Notes under the pieces: generated by a model
Databases searched by the model: none
The model's input: only the letters and a program-made list of their open reading frames with translations
What the model was told of the DNA's origin: nothing
Program-made: the position numbers and the translations under genes
DNA from: Bradyrhizobium campsiandrae
GTDB taxonomy: Bacteria > Pseudomonadota > Alphaproteobacteria > Rhizobiales > Xanthobacteraceae
NCBI RefSeq assembly: GCF_014529705.1
Contig: NZ_JAANIH010000026.1
Coordinates: forward strand, 49,245-113,244
Reading direction: 5' to 3'
DNA length: 64,000 nucleotides
In this document: in pieces, positions 17,808-27,325 of the stretch
Numbering within the stretch: position 1 is the first letter of the stretch
How the letters are laid out: every line of letters starts with the position of its first letter

Positions 17808-17877
17808 TGAGCATTGCTCACAGACGCCTTCTAGCATATCTTGAGCGACGCTCAAGAGAAATTTTGAGCAATGCTCA
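17808..17877. promoter_or_regulatory. Triple TetR operator between pspA and tetR
   Basis: Three related palindromes: TGAGCATTGCTCA (17808-17820), TTGAGCGACGCTCAA (17841-17855) and TGAGCAATGCTCA (17865-17877). Core arms are TGAGC/GCTCA in all. Centres are 34 and 23 bp apart. They fill the 103-bp gap between divergent pspA (start 17791) and tetR (start 17895), so one repressor could control both directions. Confidence 0.75.
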
Positions 17878-17894
17878 CGAATTTTGGTTAACAG

Positions 17895-18503
17895 ATGACT
17901 AAAGCCTTGGAACGTCGAGAGAAACTTCGGATCGACCTGATCCGGTCGGCCGAGCGGATGATCGCCGAGAGGGGGCTGGCGGGCCTGAAGACGCGCGACC
18001 TCGCCCGTGAAATCGGCTGCGCCAATGGAGCGGTCTACAATCTCGTCGCTGACGTGGACGAGCTGATCCTCCGCGTCGGCTCGCGAACGCTGCATCGACT
18101 GGACGATGCGCTCAGCGCCGCGGAAGGCGCGGGCGACCCTCCCCCCCAGGAAACGCTGGTCCGCATCGCCATCGCCTATTGCGATTTCGCCGCGGAGAAT
18201 CTCCAGCTCTGGCGCGCGCTGTTCGAGCATCGCATGGAAGCCGACAAGATCGTCCCCGACTGGTCGATCGACGATCAGATGCAATTGTTCAGGCACATCT
18301 ACGTGCCGCTGGCCGCGCTGTTTCCCAAACGCAGTCCGGAGGAGCTCGGCATCACGGCGCGCAGCCTGTTCTCGGCGGTGCACGGCATGGTGGCGCTTGG
18401 ACTGGAGCAGAAGCTGGTCGCCGTGCCGCTGCCGGCGTTGCGCAGGGAGATCGCGGGCCTCGTGCACGCGATGATCGACGGATTGATCGCGCGGGCGGCG
18501 TAG
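17895..18503 (+). CDS. TetR/AcrR family repressor of the pspA-yiaA pair
   Basis: A 202-residue regulator. The N-terminal helix-turn-helix (about residues 10-60) contains GLAGLKTRDLAREIGCANGAVYNLVADVDEL. The C-terminal two-thirds form the helical ligand and dimer domain, with VHGMVALGLEQKL resembling the WHG-type TetR C-terminal group. It is transcribed away from pspA and yiaA over three matching palindromes, the basis for calling it their repressor and its own. The inducer is unknown; a membrane-active compound or fatty acid would be logical. Confidence 0.9.
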   Translation: MTKALERREKLRIDLIRSAERMIAERGLAGLKTRDLAREIGCANGAVYNLVADVDELILRVGSRTLHRLDDALSAAEGAGDPPPQETLVRIAIAYCDFAAENLQLWRALFEHRMEADKIVPDWSIDDQMQLFRHIYVPLAALFPKRSPEELGITARSLFSAVHGMVALGLEQKLVAVPLPALRREIAGLVHAMIDGLIARAA

Positions 18504-18622
18504 CGGCCGCGAGGGCGTCAGGGGGCCGAAAGCGAGCGCTGACTAAAATTTCGCCTGTCGCATCGCGACTGGCGCGCTTAGCCTTTGCCACGTCCCTCCC
18601 CCACTCTCCCTTCGGAGTTCCC

Positions 18623-20077
18623 ATGTCCCTCCTCATCCGCGGCGGCACCGTCGTCAATCATGATCACTCGCGCCGCGCGGACGTGCTGATCGAGGGTGAC
18701 AGCATCGTCGCGATCGGCGCATCGATCGCGGCGCCGACAGGTTGCGAGATCATCGACGCCGGCGGCGCCTACATCATTCCGGGCGGCATCGACCCCCACA
18801 CTCATCTCGAAATGCCGTTCATGGGCACCGTCACCGCCGATGATTTCGAATCCGGAACGAAAGCCGCGCTCGTGGGTGGCACCACCATGGTGGTGGATTT
18901 CTGCCTGCCCGATCCTGGCCAGTCGATGCTGGCGGCCTATCAGGAGTGGCGGCACAAATCCGAGAAGGCCGCGACCGACTACGGCTTCCACATGGCGGTG
19001 ACGTCGTGGTCGAAGCAAATCCATGACGAGATGGAGATCGTGGTCAAAACCTACGGCATCAACACCTTCAAGCACTTCATGGCCTACAAGGGCGCCCTGA
19101 TGGTGAATGATGACGAGCTCTATAATTCGTTCGCGCGCTGCGCCCATCTCGGTGCGATGCCTGTCGTGCACGCGGAGAACGGCGATGTCGTCGCCCTGAT
19201 GCAGGAGGCGCTGATCGCGCGCGGCGTCACCGGCCCAGAAGGCCATGCCTATTCGCGGCCGCCGGAGGTCGAGGGCGAAGCTACCAACCGCGCCATCATG
19301 ATCGCCGATATGACCGGCACGCCCGTTTATATCGTGCACACCAGCTGCCGCGAGGCGCACGAGGCGATCGCGCGGGCGCGGGCCGCAGGCAAGCGCGTCT
19401 ATGGCGAGCCGCTGATCCAGCATCTCTTGCTCGATGAGCGCGAATACCAGAACAAGGACTGGGATCATTCCGCCCAGCGCGTGATGTCGCCGCCGTTCCG
19501 CGACAAATCGCACCAGGACAGTCTGTGGGCCGGCCTGCAGTCAGGCTCGCTGCAAGTGGTCGCGACCGACCATTGTGCCTTCACGACCGAGCAGAAGCGC
19601 TTCGGCCTCGGCGATTTCAGGAGAATCCCGAACGGCACCGGCGGTCTTGAGGATCGCCTGGCGCTGCTCTGGACCGCCGGCGTCACGACAGGGCGTCTGA
19701 CCAAGGAAGAATTCGTCGCGGTGACCTCGGCGAACATCGCCCGCATCCTCAATATCTATCCGCGCAAGGGCGCGATCGCCGTCGGCTCGGATGCCGATCT
19801 CGTGGTGTGGGACCCGAAGGCGACGAAGACCATCAGCGCGACGCGGCAGATGAGCCGGATCGATTACAACGTGTTCGAGGGCTTTGCCTGCACCGGCGGG
19901 CCTGCCGCGACGCTCTCGCGCGGTCGCATCGTGTGGAAGGATGGCGATCTGCGGGCCGAGGCGGGCGATGGGCACTATGTCGAGCGCCCGGCCTTCTCGC
20001 CGGTGCATGTCGCCAATTCCACCTGGAAAGAGCTGACCGCCCCGCGCGCGGTGACACGCGGAGCGGTCACCCCGTAG
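18623..20077 (+). CDS. Dihydropyrimidinase/D-hydantoinase
   Basis: A 484-residue cyclic amidohydrolase that opens hydantoin or dihydropyrimidine rings. Metal ligands are present: HxH in GGIDPHTHLEM, the lysine to be carboxylated in FKHFMAYKG, His in VVHAEN and YIVHTSC, and Asp in VATDHCAF. A GGAG site lies 5 bases before the ATG; in-frame starts further upstream overlap the tetR gene and add non-family sequence. An oligopeptide-type receptor gene follows 91 bp later. No carbamoylase or permease genes are adjacent. Confidence 0.92.
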   Translation: MSLLIRGGTVVNHDHSRRADVLIEGDSIVAIGASIAAPTGCEIIDAGGAYIIPGGIDPHTHLEMPFMGTVTADDFESGTKAALVGGTTMVVDFCLPDPGQSMLAAYQEWRHKSEKAATDYGFHMAVTSWSKQIHDEMEIVVKTYGINTFKHFMAYKGALMVNDDELYNSFARCAHLGAMPVVHAENGDVVALMQEALIARGVTGPEGHAYSRPPEVEGEATNRAIMIADMTGTPVYIVHTSCREAHEAIARARAAGKRVYGEPLIQHLLLDEREYQNKDWDHSAQRVMSPPFRDKSHQDSLWAGLQSGSLQVVATDHCAFTTEQKRFGLGDFRRIPNGTGGLEDRLALLWTAGVTTGRLTKEEFVAVTSANIARILNIYPRKGAIAVGSDADLVVWDPKATKTISATRQMSRIDYNVFEGFACTGGPAATLSRGRIVWKDGDLRAEAGDGHYVERPAFSPVHVANSTWKELTAPRAVTRGAVTP

Positions 20078-20168
20078 CGGCGTTTGATGTCGGCTGCGAC
20101 GCCATGAAGCGCGGCCGATGGCACGCGCCTTGCCTCTTTGGATAGCGATCGCTCTCAAGGAGGCACCT

Positions 20169-21788
20169 TTGAGCCCATCGTCGTTCGATTTGACCCGCCG
20201 CAGCATCGTATTTGGCGGTCTCGGCGTCGCCGGAATGACGATCGTCCCGTCGCTCGTCCAAGCACAAGCGCGGGCCGAGACCTTGCTGGTGGTGCAGGAG
20301 CTCGGACCGAACTCGCTGGACATGCAGGGCGTCGGCTCCAACCAGACGGTGAACGGCCTGTCCTGGAACTGCTACGACCGCCTGCTGACCTATGCTTCGA
20401 AGACGCTGCCCGATGGCACGCTGTCTTACGACCGCGAGAAGCTTGCCCCCGAGCTTGCCGCGAGCTGGGAGGTTGCCGCCGACGGCATGTCCTGCACCTT
20501 CAAGCTGCGCAAGGACGCGAAATTCCACGACGGCACGCCTGTGACTGCCAAGGATGTCAAATGGTCGTTCGATCGCGCGGTGAAGGTCGGCGGCTTTCCG
20601 ACCTTCCAGATGTCGGCGGGATCTCTGGAAAAGCCCGAGCAATTCGTTGTGGTCGACGACCACACGTTCCGGATCGACTATGTCCGGAAAGACAAGATGC
20701 TGCTGTTCAACGTCGCGGTCGTCGTGCCCTTCATCATCAATTCCGAGCTCGCCAAGAAGAACGCGACGGCGGAAGACCCGTGGGCACTGGCCTGGCTCAA
20801 GACCAACGAAGCCGGAGGCGGTGCCTACCGGATCGAAAGCTGGAAGCCTGGCAGCGAGACGGTGCTGACGCGGTTCGATGACTGGAAGAGCGGGCCGCTG
20901 CCGAAAGTGAAGCGCGTGATTGCGCGCGACGTTCCTTCCGCCGGCACCCGCCGCGCCATGCTGGAGCGGGGGGACGCGGACATCTCCAGCGGATTCGCCC
21001 CGCGCGATTTCGAGCAGATCATCCGAGAGGGCAAGGTCAAAGTTTCAGGCGTGCCGATCCCCAACGCGCTCTGGTATGTCGCGCTGAACACCGCGAAGCC
21101 GCCCTTTGACAACATCAAGCTGCGCCAGGCCATCGCCTGGGCGATGCCGTATGAGCAGATCCAGGGCAGCGCCTTCTTCGGTCGCGCTGTTCCGATGTAT
21201 GGCGGCGCGGCGGACGTCTCTAAGCCGGTTTGGCCGCAGCCATTCCCCTATGTCACGGATCTCGACAAGGCCAAGGCGCTCATGAAGGAGGCCGGCTTCG
21301 AATCCGGCCTCGACACGACGCTGTCGCTCGACACCGGCACCGCCACCGTCGGGGAGCCGACCGCAATCCTGATCCAGGAGAGCCTCGCCAAGATCGGCAT
21401 CAAGGCGGGGATCGAGAAGATCCCCGGCGCGAACTGGCGCACCACGCTGAACAAGAAGGAGTTGCCACTCGCGCTCAACCGCTTCAGCGGCTGGCTCGAC
21501 TATCCCGAATATTACTTCTACTGGAATTTCCACGGCAACAATTCGATCTTCAACATCTCGTCCTATCAGAACAAGACGATGGACGCCCTGATCGACAAGG
21601 CGCGCTTCACCACGGATGACGCCGAGTACGACAAGGCCGTCAAGGATTTCATCGCGCTATGCATGCGCGACGTTCCTGTTGTCCCGCTCAATCAGCCGAT
21701 CCATGATGTCGCTATGCAGAAGGGTATCTCAGGCTACGAATTCTGGTTTCACCGCGAGCCGGACTATCGCCAGTTCGTTAAGGGCTGA
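20169..21788 (+). CDS. ABC transporter substrate-binding protein, family 5 (orphan)
   Basis: A 539-residue periplasmic receptor of the peptide/nickel type (SBP_bac_5). A TTG start with the strong ribosome site AAGGAGG five bases upstream fits best; an ATG 51 bp earlier has none. The N-terminus (DLTRRSIVFGGLGVAGMTIV) is a twin-arginine-type signal. The body has the lobe motifs (AASWEVAADGMSCTFKLR, DVKWSFDRA) typical of the family. Permease and ATPase genes are not nearby, so it must share a transporter encoded elsewhere. The hydantoinase upstream suggests an N-heterocyclic or dipeptide-like ligand. Its end overlaps the next, convergent gene by 25 bp. Confidence 0.86.
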   Translation: MSPSSFDLTRRSIVFGGLGVAGMTIVPSLVQAQARAETLLVVQELGPNSLDMQGVGSNQTVNGLSWNCYDRLLTYASKTLPDGTLSYDREKLAPELAASWEVAADGMSCTFKLRKDAKFHDGTPVTAKDVKWSFDRAVKVGGFPTFQMSAGSLEKPEQFVVVDDHTFRIDYVRKDKMLLFNVAVVVPFIINSELAKKNATAEDPWALAWLKTNEAGGGAYRIESWKPGSETVLTRFDDWKSGPLPKVKRVIARDVPSAGTRRAMLERGDADISSGFAPRDFEQIIREGKVKVSGVPIPNALWYVALNTAKPPFDNIKLRQAIAWAMPYEQIQGSAFFGRAVPMYGGAADVSKPVWPQPFPYVTDLDKAKALMKEAGFESGLDTTLSLDTGTATVGEPTAILIQESLAKIGIKAGIEKIPGANWRTTLNKKELPLALNRFSGWLDYPEYYFYWNFHGNNSIFNISSYQNKTMDALIDKARFTTDDAEYDKAVKDFIALCMRDVPVVPLNQPIHDVAMQKGISGYEFWFHREPDYRQFVKG

Positions 21789-23128
21789 TTCTTTTCGACG
21801 ATGCGAATGGCGCCCAAGGCCGCCCGCGCCTGCTCGATCGCAAAGCCTTTCTCCAGCCGCGCCGCGCTCGCGCGCAACATGGCCCCATCCAGCTTGCCGT
21901 GCCGGGATCCGTCGAGGGCGCATCCAAAGATCCGATAGAATTGCGCGCCGTCATAGGCGACCAGCAGCAGGTCGACGCCGGCATTGATGGCTTCGACCAC
22001 GGCCTTGCAGACGTCGTGCTGATAGATCGCGCCCATCACGAGATCGTCGGTCATCACGATACCCTGATACTTCCAGGTGTCGCGAATGATGCCGTCGACG
22101 ACGCGTTTCGAATGCGAGGCCGCGCGATCAGGATCGACGGCCGTGAGGGTTACATGGCCCACCATGAGCGCGCTGCGCGACTGTGACAGCACCTCGCGGA
22201 ACGGCAGCCAATCGGTCGCTTCCAATTCCCTGACCGAAGTGTTGAGATTGGCGCTGAAATGGTGGGTGTCGGTACGCACGCGGCCGATACCCGGGAAATG
22301 CTTGAGCGTGGCGCCGACGCCGGACTTCTCCAGTCCCCGCACATAGGCCGTCGCGATCGTGCTGACGACGGCCGGATCGGTGGCAATCGCGCGCTGGCCG
22401 ATCAGCGTGTGGAAGTCGAGGCGGTTGCGCGGCTGCGGCGGCTTGAGATCGAGCACCGGCGCGAGGTTGAGATTGACGCCAAGGCCGGCAAGCTCGCGGC
22501 CGTGGATGCGACCGAACTCTTCCGCTTTGACCTGCTGATCGTCGGGTGCGAGCGCCGCCAGCGTCGCCAACGCCGGCACCTTCGTCAGCGGCGGTGCGAG
22601 ATGTCCGACGATGCCACCTTCCTGGTCCGCCGCGACGATGAGTGGCGGCAGGCCGGCCGCACGCCTGATGTCCTGAAGCGCCGCGATCTCGGCGTGTAGC
22701 GCATCGACCGTCCGGCCGCGGATGTTATGCCGGGTGACGTAGACGCCGCCGATCAGCCCCTGCCCGGCAAGGCGCGCCACCTCGGGGAAGGACGAATAGC
22801 CGACCACGAAGTGCGGCCCGAGCTGACGCGCCTCGGCCACATCGGCGCTGAGCACGTCATGCTTGCGCAGCTCAAAGCTGACATGCGCGACCGCCATCAG
22901 GATCGGCGGCAGGCACCAGAGCACGACGAGCAGCTTGCCGGGCAGGCTGTGCCAACACCCGCGCCGGAGCAGCAGGGCGGCAATTACGACGCTTGCGACG
23001 ACGAGCGCGACGTTTCCAACGCCACGCAACGCGAGCAGATAGGGGTCGTTCTTGTTTGCGGCTACGAATGCGAGGAGCGGCGCGGCAGACCAGAGCAGGA
23101 CGAGGCCGATACGACGGAGGAATTGCAT
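21764..23128 (-). CDS. Membrane-anchored glycoside hydrolase family 3 (NagZ-like)
   Basis: A 454-residue protein. The first about 90 residues contain three hydrophobic helices, then a GH3 TIM barrel follows. Catalytic signatures of NagZ-type beta-N-acetylhexosaminidases are visible: KHFPGIG, the His-containing DTHH loop, and the nucleophile Asp in VMTDDLVMGAI. Classical NagZ is cytoplasmic and unanchored, so the helical N-terminus is unusual. I start at MQFLRRIGLV, where the first helix begins, but there is no strong ribosome site, so the start is uncertain. It overlaps the convergent receptor gene by 25 bp at the stop. Confidence 0.8.
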   Translation of the reverse strand: MQFLRRIGLVLLWSAAPLLAFVAANKNDPYLLALRGVGNVALVVASVVIAALLLRRGCWHSLPGKLLVVLWCLPPILMAVAHVSFELRKHDVLSADVAEARQLGPHFVVGYSSFPEVARLAGQGLIGGVYVTRHNIRGRTVDALHAEIAALQDIRRAAGLPPLIVAADQEGGIVGHLAPPLTKVPALATLAALAPDDQQVKAEEFGRIHGRELAGLGVNLNLAPVLDLKPPQPRNRLDFHTLIGQRAIATDPAVVSTIATAYVRGLEKSGVGATLKHFPGIGRVRTDTHHFSANLNTSVRELEATDWLPFREVLSQSRSALMVGHVTLTAVDPDRAASHSKRVVDGIIRDTWKYQGIVMTDDLVMGAIYQHDVCKAVVEAINAGVDLLLVAYDGAQFYRIFGCALDGSRHGKLDGAMLRASAARLEKGFAIEQARAALGAIRIVEKNQPLTNWR

Positions 23129-23316
23129 GATGCATCGCGTCCGAGCAGTGGCGGATGTCTCGCACCTATCAAGGCGATTGACGCGGCGCGAGAGCCAAAA
23201 GCGGGCCTGCACGAAATCTGCAAAAGACTCCTGAAACCATGCAGAGCTTGATCCCTCCTTCTGCATAAGCGCCGGTCAGACTTCGTGGTGCACATATCAC
23301 GAAAGGTCTTTCGGAC

Positions 23317-24816
23317 ATGACGAGCCTGGCATCGATGATCGCAGCGGACCTGCAGCCGAACAGGGCATCCCCAATTCCAGCCAAGATCGGGCTTGCGCTG
23401 GCGCTGGCCGCGCTCGCGGACTGGTTGTTCTATGGCGAGCGGATCGGGCTGTCGCTCCCGCTCTTTGCGATCGCAATGGTCTGCGCGTCCATGCTGTTCA
23501 ATCATGCGGCCCTCGATCGGCGGCGTGCCGTGACCGGCGCGGTCATTCTCGTCGCCGGTCTCGTGCCGGCCGTCGAGGAGCTCAACAGTTTGTCGTTCCT
23601 GATCCTCCTCGCCGCGCTGCTCATCGCCCTGCTGCTCGCAACCAATCCGGAGACGACTGGTCTGGCGGACCGCCTTCGCGCGCTCCGCAATTTTATCCTG
23701 CTCGGGCCCTTCAGGTTCTTCCTCGAAGCGCTCCAGGTCTTCAACATGTCGGCCTTCACCCGCGGCATTGCACTCTGGCTGCTGCCGGCCGCGCTCGGCA
23801 CCGTTTTCGTCGCGCTGTTCGCGGCGGCCAATCCGGTGATCGAACAGTGGGTGCTCCTGCTCAATCCGAAGCTCATTCTCGACTATGTCAGCCTTCCGCG
23901 CCTGCTGTTCTGGACCATGATGCTGGCGCTGGTCTGGCCGTTCATCGATGTGCGCTGGCGGCGCAGGACGATTGCCACCACTGATATCGCCGAGCCTGAC
24001 GAGCCGCCGGCACTCGCGCCGGTCATCTCGGCCCAATTCTTGGGACCATCGACGATCCTGCGCTCGCTGATCCTGTTCAATCTGCTGTTCGCGGCACAGT
24101 CCATTCTCGACGGGCTCTATCTCTGGGGGCACGTGGCGCTGCCGGCCAACATGACCTACGCGGCCTACGCCCATCGCGGGGCCTATCCGCTGATTGCGAC
24201 CGCGCTGCTCGCCGCTGCCTTCGTGCTGGTCGCGATGCGACCCGACGGGCCTGCCGAGAAATCGAACGTGATCCGTCCGCTGGTCTATCTCTGGGTCGGA
24301 CAGAATGTGCTGCTGGTCGCCTCGTCCATCTTCCGCCTCGATCTCTACGTGGACATCTACATGCTGACCTACTGGCGAATCGCGGCCTTCATCTGGATGG
24401 GGCTGGTGGCGCTGGGGCTGATCCTGATCACGGCGCGCATCGTGCTCGTCAGGTCCAACCGCTGGCTCGTCGCCGCCAATCTGATCGCGTTAACGATCGT
24501 GCTGTATGGCTGCTCCCTGATGAACTTCGACGCGTTCATTGCAGACTACAATGCGGCACACAGCCGGGAAGTCTCGGGCAAGGGCATGTCGATCGATACA
24601 GGCTATCTCGCGCGGCTCGGACCACAGGCTTTGCCCGCCATCGAGAGGATCATGCGGATTCGTGCCGACGGCACCCTTGTTGGGTGCCACGATCGCCTTG
24701 TAGATACTCAGCGCTTGGACATGGCCTGGCGGGCCTGGGGCTTCCGCAGCTGGCGGCTGCAACGCCGGCTGGAGGCGGAGGCCAGAGGCGCGTCCGGCGG
24801 CCAGCCGGCAGGGTAA
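23317..24816 (+). CDS. DUF4173 multi-pass membrane protein
   Basis: A 499-residue inner-membrane protein with about 11 hydrophobic helices and the family's conserved segment AYAHRGAYPL, followed by helices and an IYMLTYWRI...FIWMGLV stretch. The soluble tail (residues about 415-499) is charged. DUF4173 proteins have no known activity. It is immediately followed, 14 bp later, by a response-regulator gene and then a sensor kinase, so it is part of a signalling operon, possibly as an accessory sensor or target. Confidence 0.8.
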   Translation: MTSLASMIAADLQPNRASPIPAKIGLALALAALADWLFYGERIGLSLPLFAIAMVCASMLFNHAALDRRRAVTGAVILVAGLVPAVEELNSLSFLILLAALLIALLLATNPETTGLADRLRALRNFILLGPFRFFLEALQVFNMSAFTRGIALWLLPAALGTVFVALFAAANPVIEQWVLLLNPKLILDYVSLPRLLFWTMMLALVWPFIDVRWRRRTIATTDIAEPDEPPALAPVISAQFLGPSTILRSLILFNLLFAAQSILDGLYLWGHVALPANMTYAAYAHRGAYPLIATALLAAAFVLVAMRPDGPAEKSNVIRPLVYLWVGQNVLLVASSIFRLDLYVDIYMLTYWRIAAFIWMGLVALGLILITARIVLVRSNRWLVAANLIALTIVLYGCSLMNFDAFIADYNAAHSREVSGKGMSIDTGYLARLGPQALPAIERIMRIRADGTLVGCHDRLVDTQRLDMAWRAWGFRSWRLQRRLEAEARGASGGQPAG

Positions 24817-24829
24817 GCGGAGAGTTTCC

Positions 24830-25534
24830 TTGGCGCATCGCATTCTCATCGTCGACGACGAGGGCCACATCCGCGAGGTCATCCGCGTCGCCTTGAAGAG
24901 AGCCGGCATGGACGTGATCGAGGCGCGCGACGGCAAGGAGGCGCTCGCCCGCTTTGCCGCCGACAGGCCCGATTTGATCGTGCTCGACATCGGCATGCCC
25001 GAGTTCGACGGCCTCGACGTCTGCCGCGAGATCCGCAAGGTCTCCGATGTGCCGATCCTGTTCCTGTCGGCCCGCGACGAGGAGATCGATCGCATCCTGG
25101 GCCTCGAGATCGGCGGCGACGACTATGTGACGAAGCCGTTCAGCCCGCGCGAGCTGGTGGCGCGGGTCAACGTGATCCTGCGCCGCCTGGCGCCCCGCAA
25201 TGGCGAGGCCAAGGCCAGCCCCGCGGCGCTGTCGCAGGGCGGCCTCCTGATCGACGCCGAGCAGCATGTCGCGACTTTTGCCGGCACGCCGCTCAAGCTG
25301 ACCGCGATCGAGTTCGGCATCCTGCGCGCGTTCCTGACCCGGCCGACCTCGGTGTTCAACCGTGAGCAACTGATGCGGGCCGCCTATCAGCTCAACATCC
25401 AGGTCTCCGACCGCACCATCGACAGCCACATCCGCAACATCCGCGCCAAGCTGGCGGCGCTGAATTGCGAGAACGTGATCGAAACCATCCACGGCGTCGG
25501 CTTCAAGCTCGGCCGCTGCGAGAAAGAGGCATGA
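24830..25534 (+). CDS. OmpR-family response regulator
   Basis: A 234-residue two-component regulator beginning with a TTG start preceded by GCGGAGAG. The receiver domain spans residues 1-115 with phospho-acceptor Asp53 (LIVLDIGMPE) and the conserved Lys in VTKPFSPRE. The C-terminal winged helix lies at about 140-230. It ends in a 4-bp ATGA overlap with the histidine-kinase gene, so the two are coupled. The receiver plus winged helix closely resembles CreB/OmpR types; the target genes are unknown. Confidence 0.93.
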   Translation: MAHRILIVDDEGHIREVIRVALKRAGMDVIEARDGKEALARFAADRPDLIVLDIGMPEFDGLDVCREIRKVSDVPILFLSARDEEIDRILGLEIGGDDYVTKPFSPRELVARVNVILRRLAPRNGEAKASPAALSQGGLLIDAEQHVATFAGTPLKLTAIEFGILRAFLTRPTSVFNREQLMRAAYQLNIQVSDRTIDSHIRNIRAKLAALNCENVIETIHGVGFKLGRCEKEA

Positions 25535-27117
25535 GCGCGGCGCCGGACAAATGGCGGCCATCGCTTGGGCTCGTCATCTTCGCGGTGCTCGCAACCGTCG
25601 CCGTGCTGCCGCTGGTCGGCCTGTTCTTCTTTCGCCTCTATGACAACCAGCTGATCCGCCAGACCCAGGCCGAGCTGATCGCGCAGAGCCGCGTGCTGGC
25701 GACGATCTATGCGCAGGAGGTCACGGCGAGGCTCGACAGCGGCCTGACGCTCGGCGCCGAGGTGCCGGCGAACGTGCTGCCTGACCCCGGCGACCAGGTC
25801 ACGCCAATCCGGCCCGCACTCGACCTCACAGCGAATGATCTGCTGCGGCGGCGGCCGGATGCGCTGCCTGCGCCCCATCCGGCACAAGCCGGCTATGTCG
25901 AGATCGGCGCCAGGCTGACGCCGATCATCCGCGAGACGCAGAAGGTGACGTTGGCCGGCTTTCGGATCCTCGACCCGCAGGGCGTGGTGATCGCCGGGCG
26001 GCAGGAGGTCGGGCAGTCGCTCGCCCATATCGAGGAGGTCGCCGACGCGCTGCATGGGCAGTACCGCGCGACCTTGCGCAACCGCGTGCCGGACAAACCG
26101 CCGCCGCCGATCTATTCCTTCAGTCGCGGCCTTGGCGTGCATGTGTTCTCGGCGATGCCCGTCATCGTCAACAACCGCGTTGCCGGCGTGATCTACACCA
26201 CGCGGACGCCGAGCAACATTTTCGATCATCTCTACCAGGAGCGGGCCAAGTTCGTGCTGGCGGGGCTTGCGGTGATCCTCGGCACGATTGCGATCGGCCT
26301 CGTCTTCTCACGCACCATCACGCGGCCGATGCGCGAGCTGATCGATCGCGCAGCGCGGATCAGGAGTGGCGACCGCGAGGCCTTCCAGCCGCTGCAGCAC
26401 TACGGCACGCGGGAGTTCGCCCAGCTCTCGCACAGCTTCCTCGGCATGGCCGAGCAGCTCGCGAGGCGGTCCGACTATATCGCGACATTCTCCGCCCATC
26501 TCACCCACGAGCTGAAATCGCCGCTGACTTCGATCAAGGGCGCGGCCGAGCTGTTGCAGGATTCATTTCAAGGCAAGTCCGACAGCCTGACCCCCGCGGA
26601 GGAGCGGAGCTTCATCGCCAACATCCTGTCGGACACAAGGCGGCTGGAGGCGATGGCGCAGCGGCTGCGCGAGCTCGCCCGCGCCGAGACCCTGCCGCAG
26701 AACGAGCGCACGGAGCTTGCGCCCGTCATCGCCGACCTCCGCAGCCGGTTTCCCGCAAGCCGCATCGAGGCGACCGGCAGCCTCGACCGGGTGATCGGCA
26801 TGTCCGGCGAGAAGGCGCTGATCGTGCTGTCGCATCTCGCTGATAACGCGGTGCGGCACAAGGCCGGGACCATAAGGCTGGAGGCGGTAGACGAGCGGAC
26901 GACGCTGAAGCTTGTGGTGAGCAATGACGGCGAGCCAATCTCGGCGCCGAACCGCGACAGGATCTTTGACGCTTTCTTCACGACCCGGCGCGACCACGGT
27001 GGTACCGGGATGGGCCTTGCGATCGCGCGCGCGGTGATGGCGAGCCATGGCGGCTCGATCAGGCTCGTGCCGACCTATGACGGCGTCGCCTTCGAGCTGC
27101 AATTCCCTGTGGCCTAG
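25531..27117 (+). CDS. Membrane sensor histidine kinase
   Basis: A 528-residue kinase. An N-terminal membrane helix (GLVIFAVLATVAVLPLVGLFFF) is followed by a periplasmic sensor region of about 210 residues, a second helix (FVLAGLAVILGTIAIGLVFS), a HAMP-like linker and the kinase core. The phospho-acceptor is His326 in HLTHELKSPL. The N box (LADNAVRHK) and G2 box (GTGMGLAIA) are clear. Its start overlaps the regulator's stop by 4 bp. The stop shares bases with the convergent small gene after it (CTAG overlap). Signal unknown. Confidence 0.93.
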   Translation: MSAAPDKWRPSLGLVIFAVLATVAVLPLVGLFFFRLYDNQLIRQTQAELIAQSRVLATIYAQEVTARLDSGLTLGAEVPANVLPDPGDQVTPIRPALDLTANDLLRRRPDALPAPHPAQAGYVEIGARLTPIIRETQKVTLAGFRILDPQGVVIAGRQEVGQSLAHIEEVADALHGQYRATLRNRVPDKPPPPIYSFSRGLGVHVFSAMPVIVNNRVAGVIYTTRTPSNIFDHLYQERAKFVLAGLAVILGTIAIGLVFSRTITRPMRELIDRAARIRSGDREAFQPLQHYGTREFAQLSHSFLGMAEQLARRSDYIATFSAHLTHELKSPLTSIKGAAELLQDSFQGKSDSLTPAEERSFIANILSDTRRLEAMAQRLRELARAETLPQNERTELAPVIADLRSRFPASRIEATGSLDRVIGMSGEKALIVLSHLADNAVRHKAGTIRLEAVDERTTLKLVVSNDGEPISAPNRDRIFDAFFTTRRDHGGTGMGLAIARAVMASHGGSIRLVPTYDGVAFELQFPVA

Positions 27118-27254
27118 ATTGCAAACACCCAGGCGGCGACGATGGTGCCGATGGTGACGAGACCAGCGATGGTCCAGCCAGCGGCGTATTCGAGCTCAGG
27201 ATGACCGGTTGCCCGCATGATCTCTACCGGATCGGCACTATGCTTCTCTGCCAT
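27114..27254 (-). CDS. Small single-pass membrane protein
   Basis: A 46-residue protein starting MAEKHSADPVE with one hydrophobic helix at the C-terminus (AAGWTIAGLVTIGTIVAAWVFAI). A GAGGC site lies 8 bases before this ATG; an upstream start would add 18 residues. The frame ends in a shared CTAG with the convergent histidine-kinase gene. Its start is divergent from the AlkB-like gene. No family is recognised. Small size makes it moderately certain only. Confidence 0.55.
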   Translation of the reverse strand: MAEKHSADPVEIMRATGHPELEYAAGWTIAGLVTIGTIVAAWVFAI

Positions 27255-27325
27255 GACAGCCTCGCATGTTTCTTCCCGCGTCAATAGATAAGTCGCATCA
27301 GCCGCCATTAGGTTCCATCACGGAA

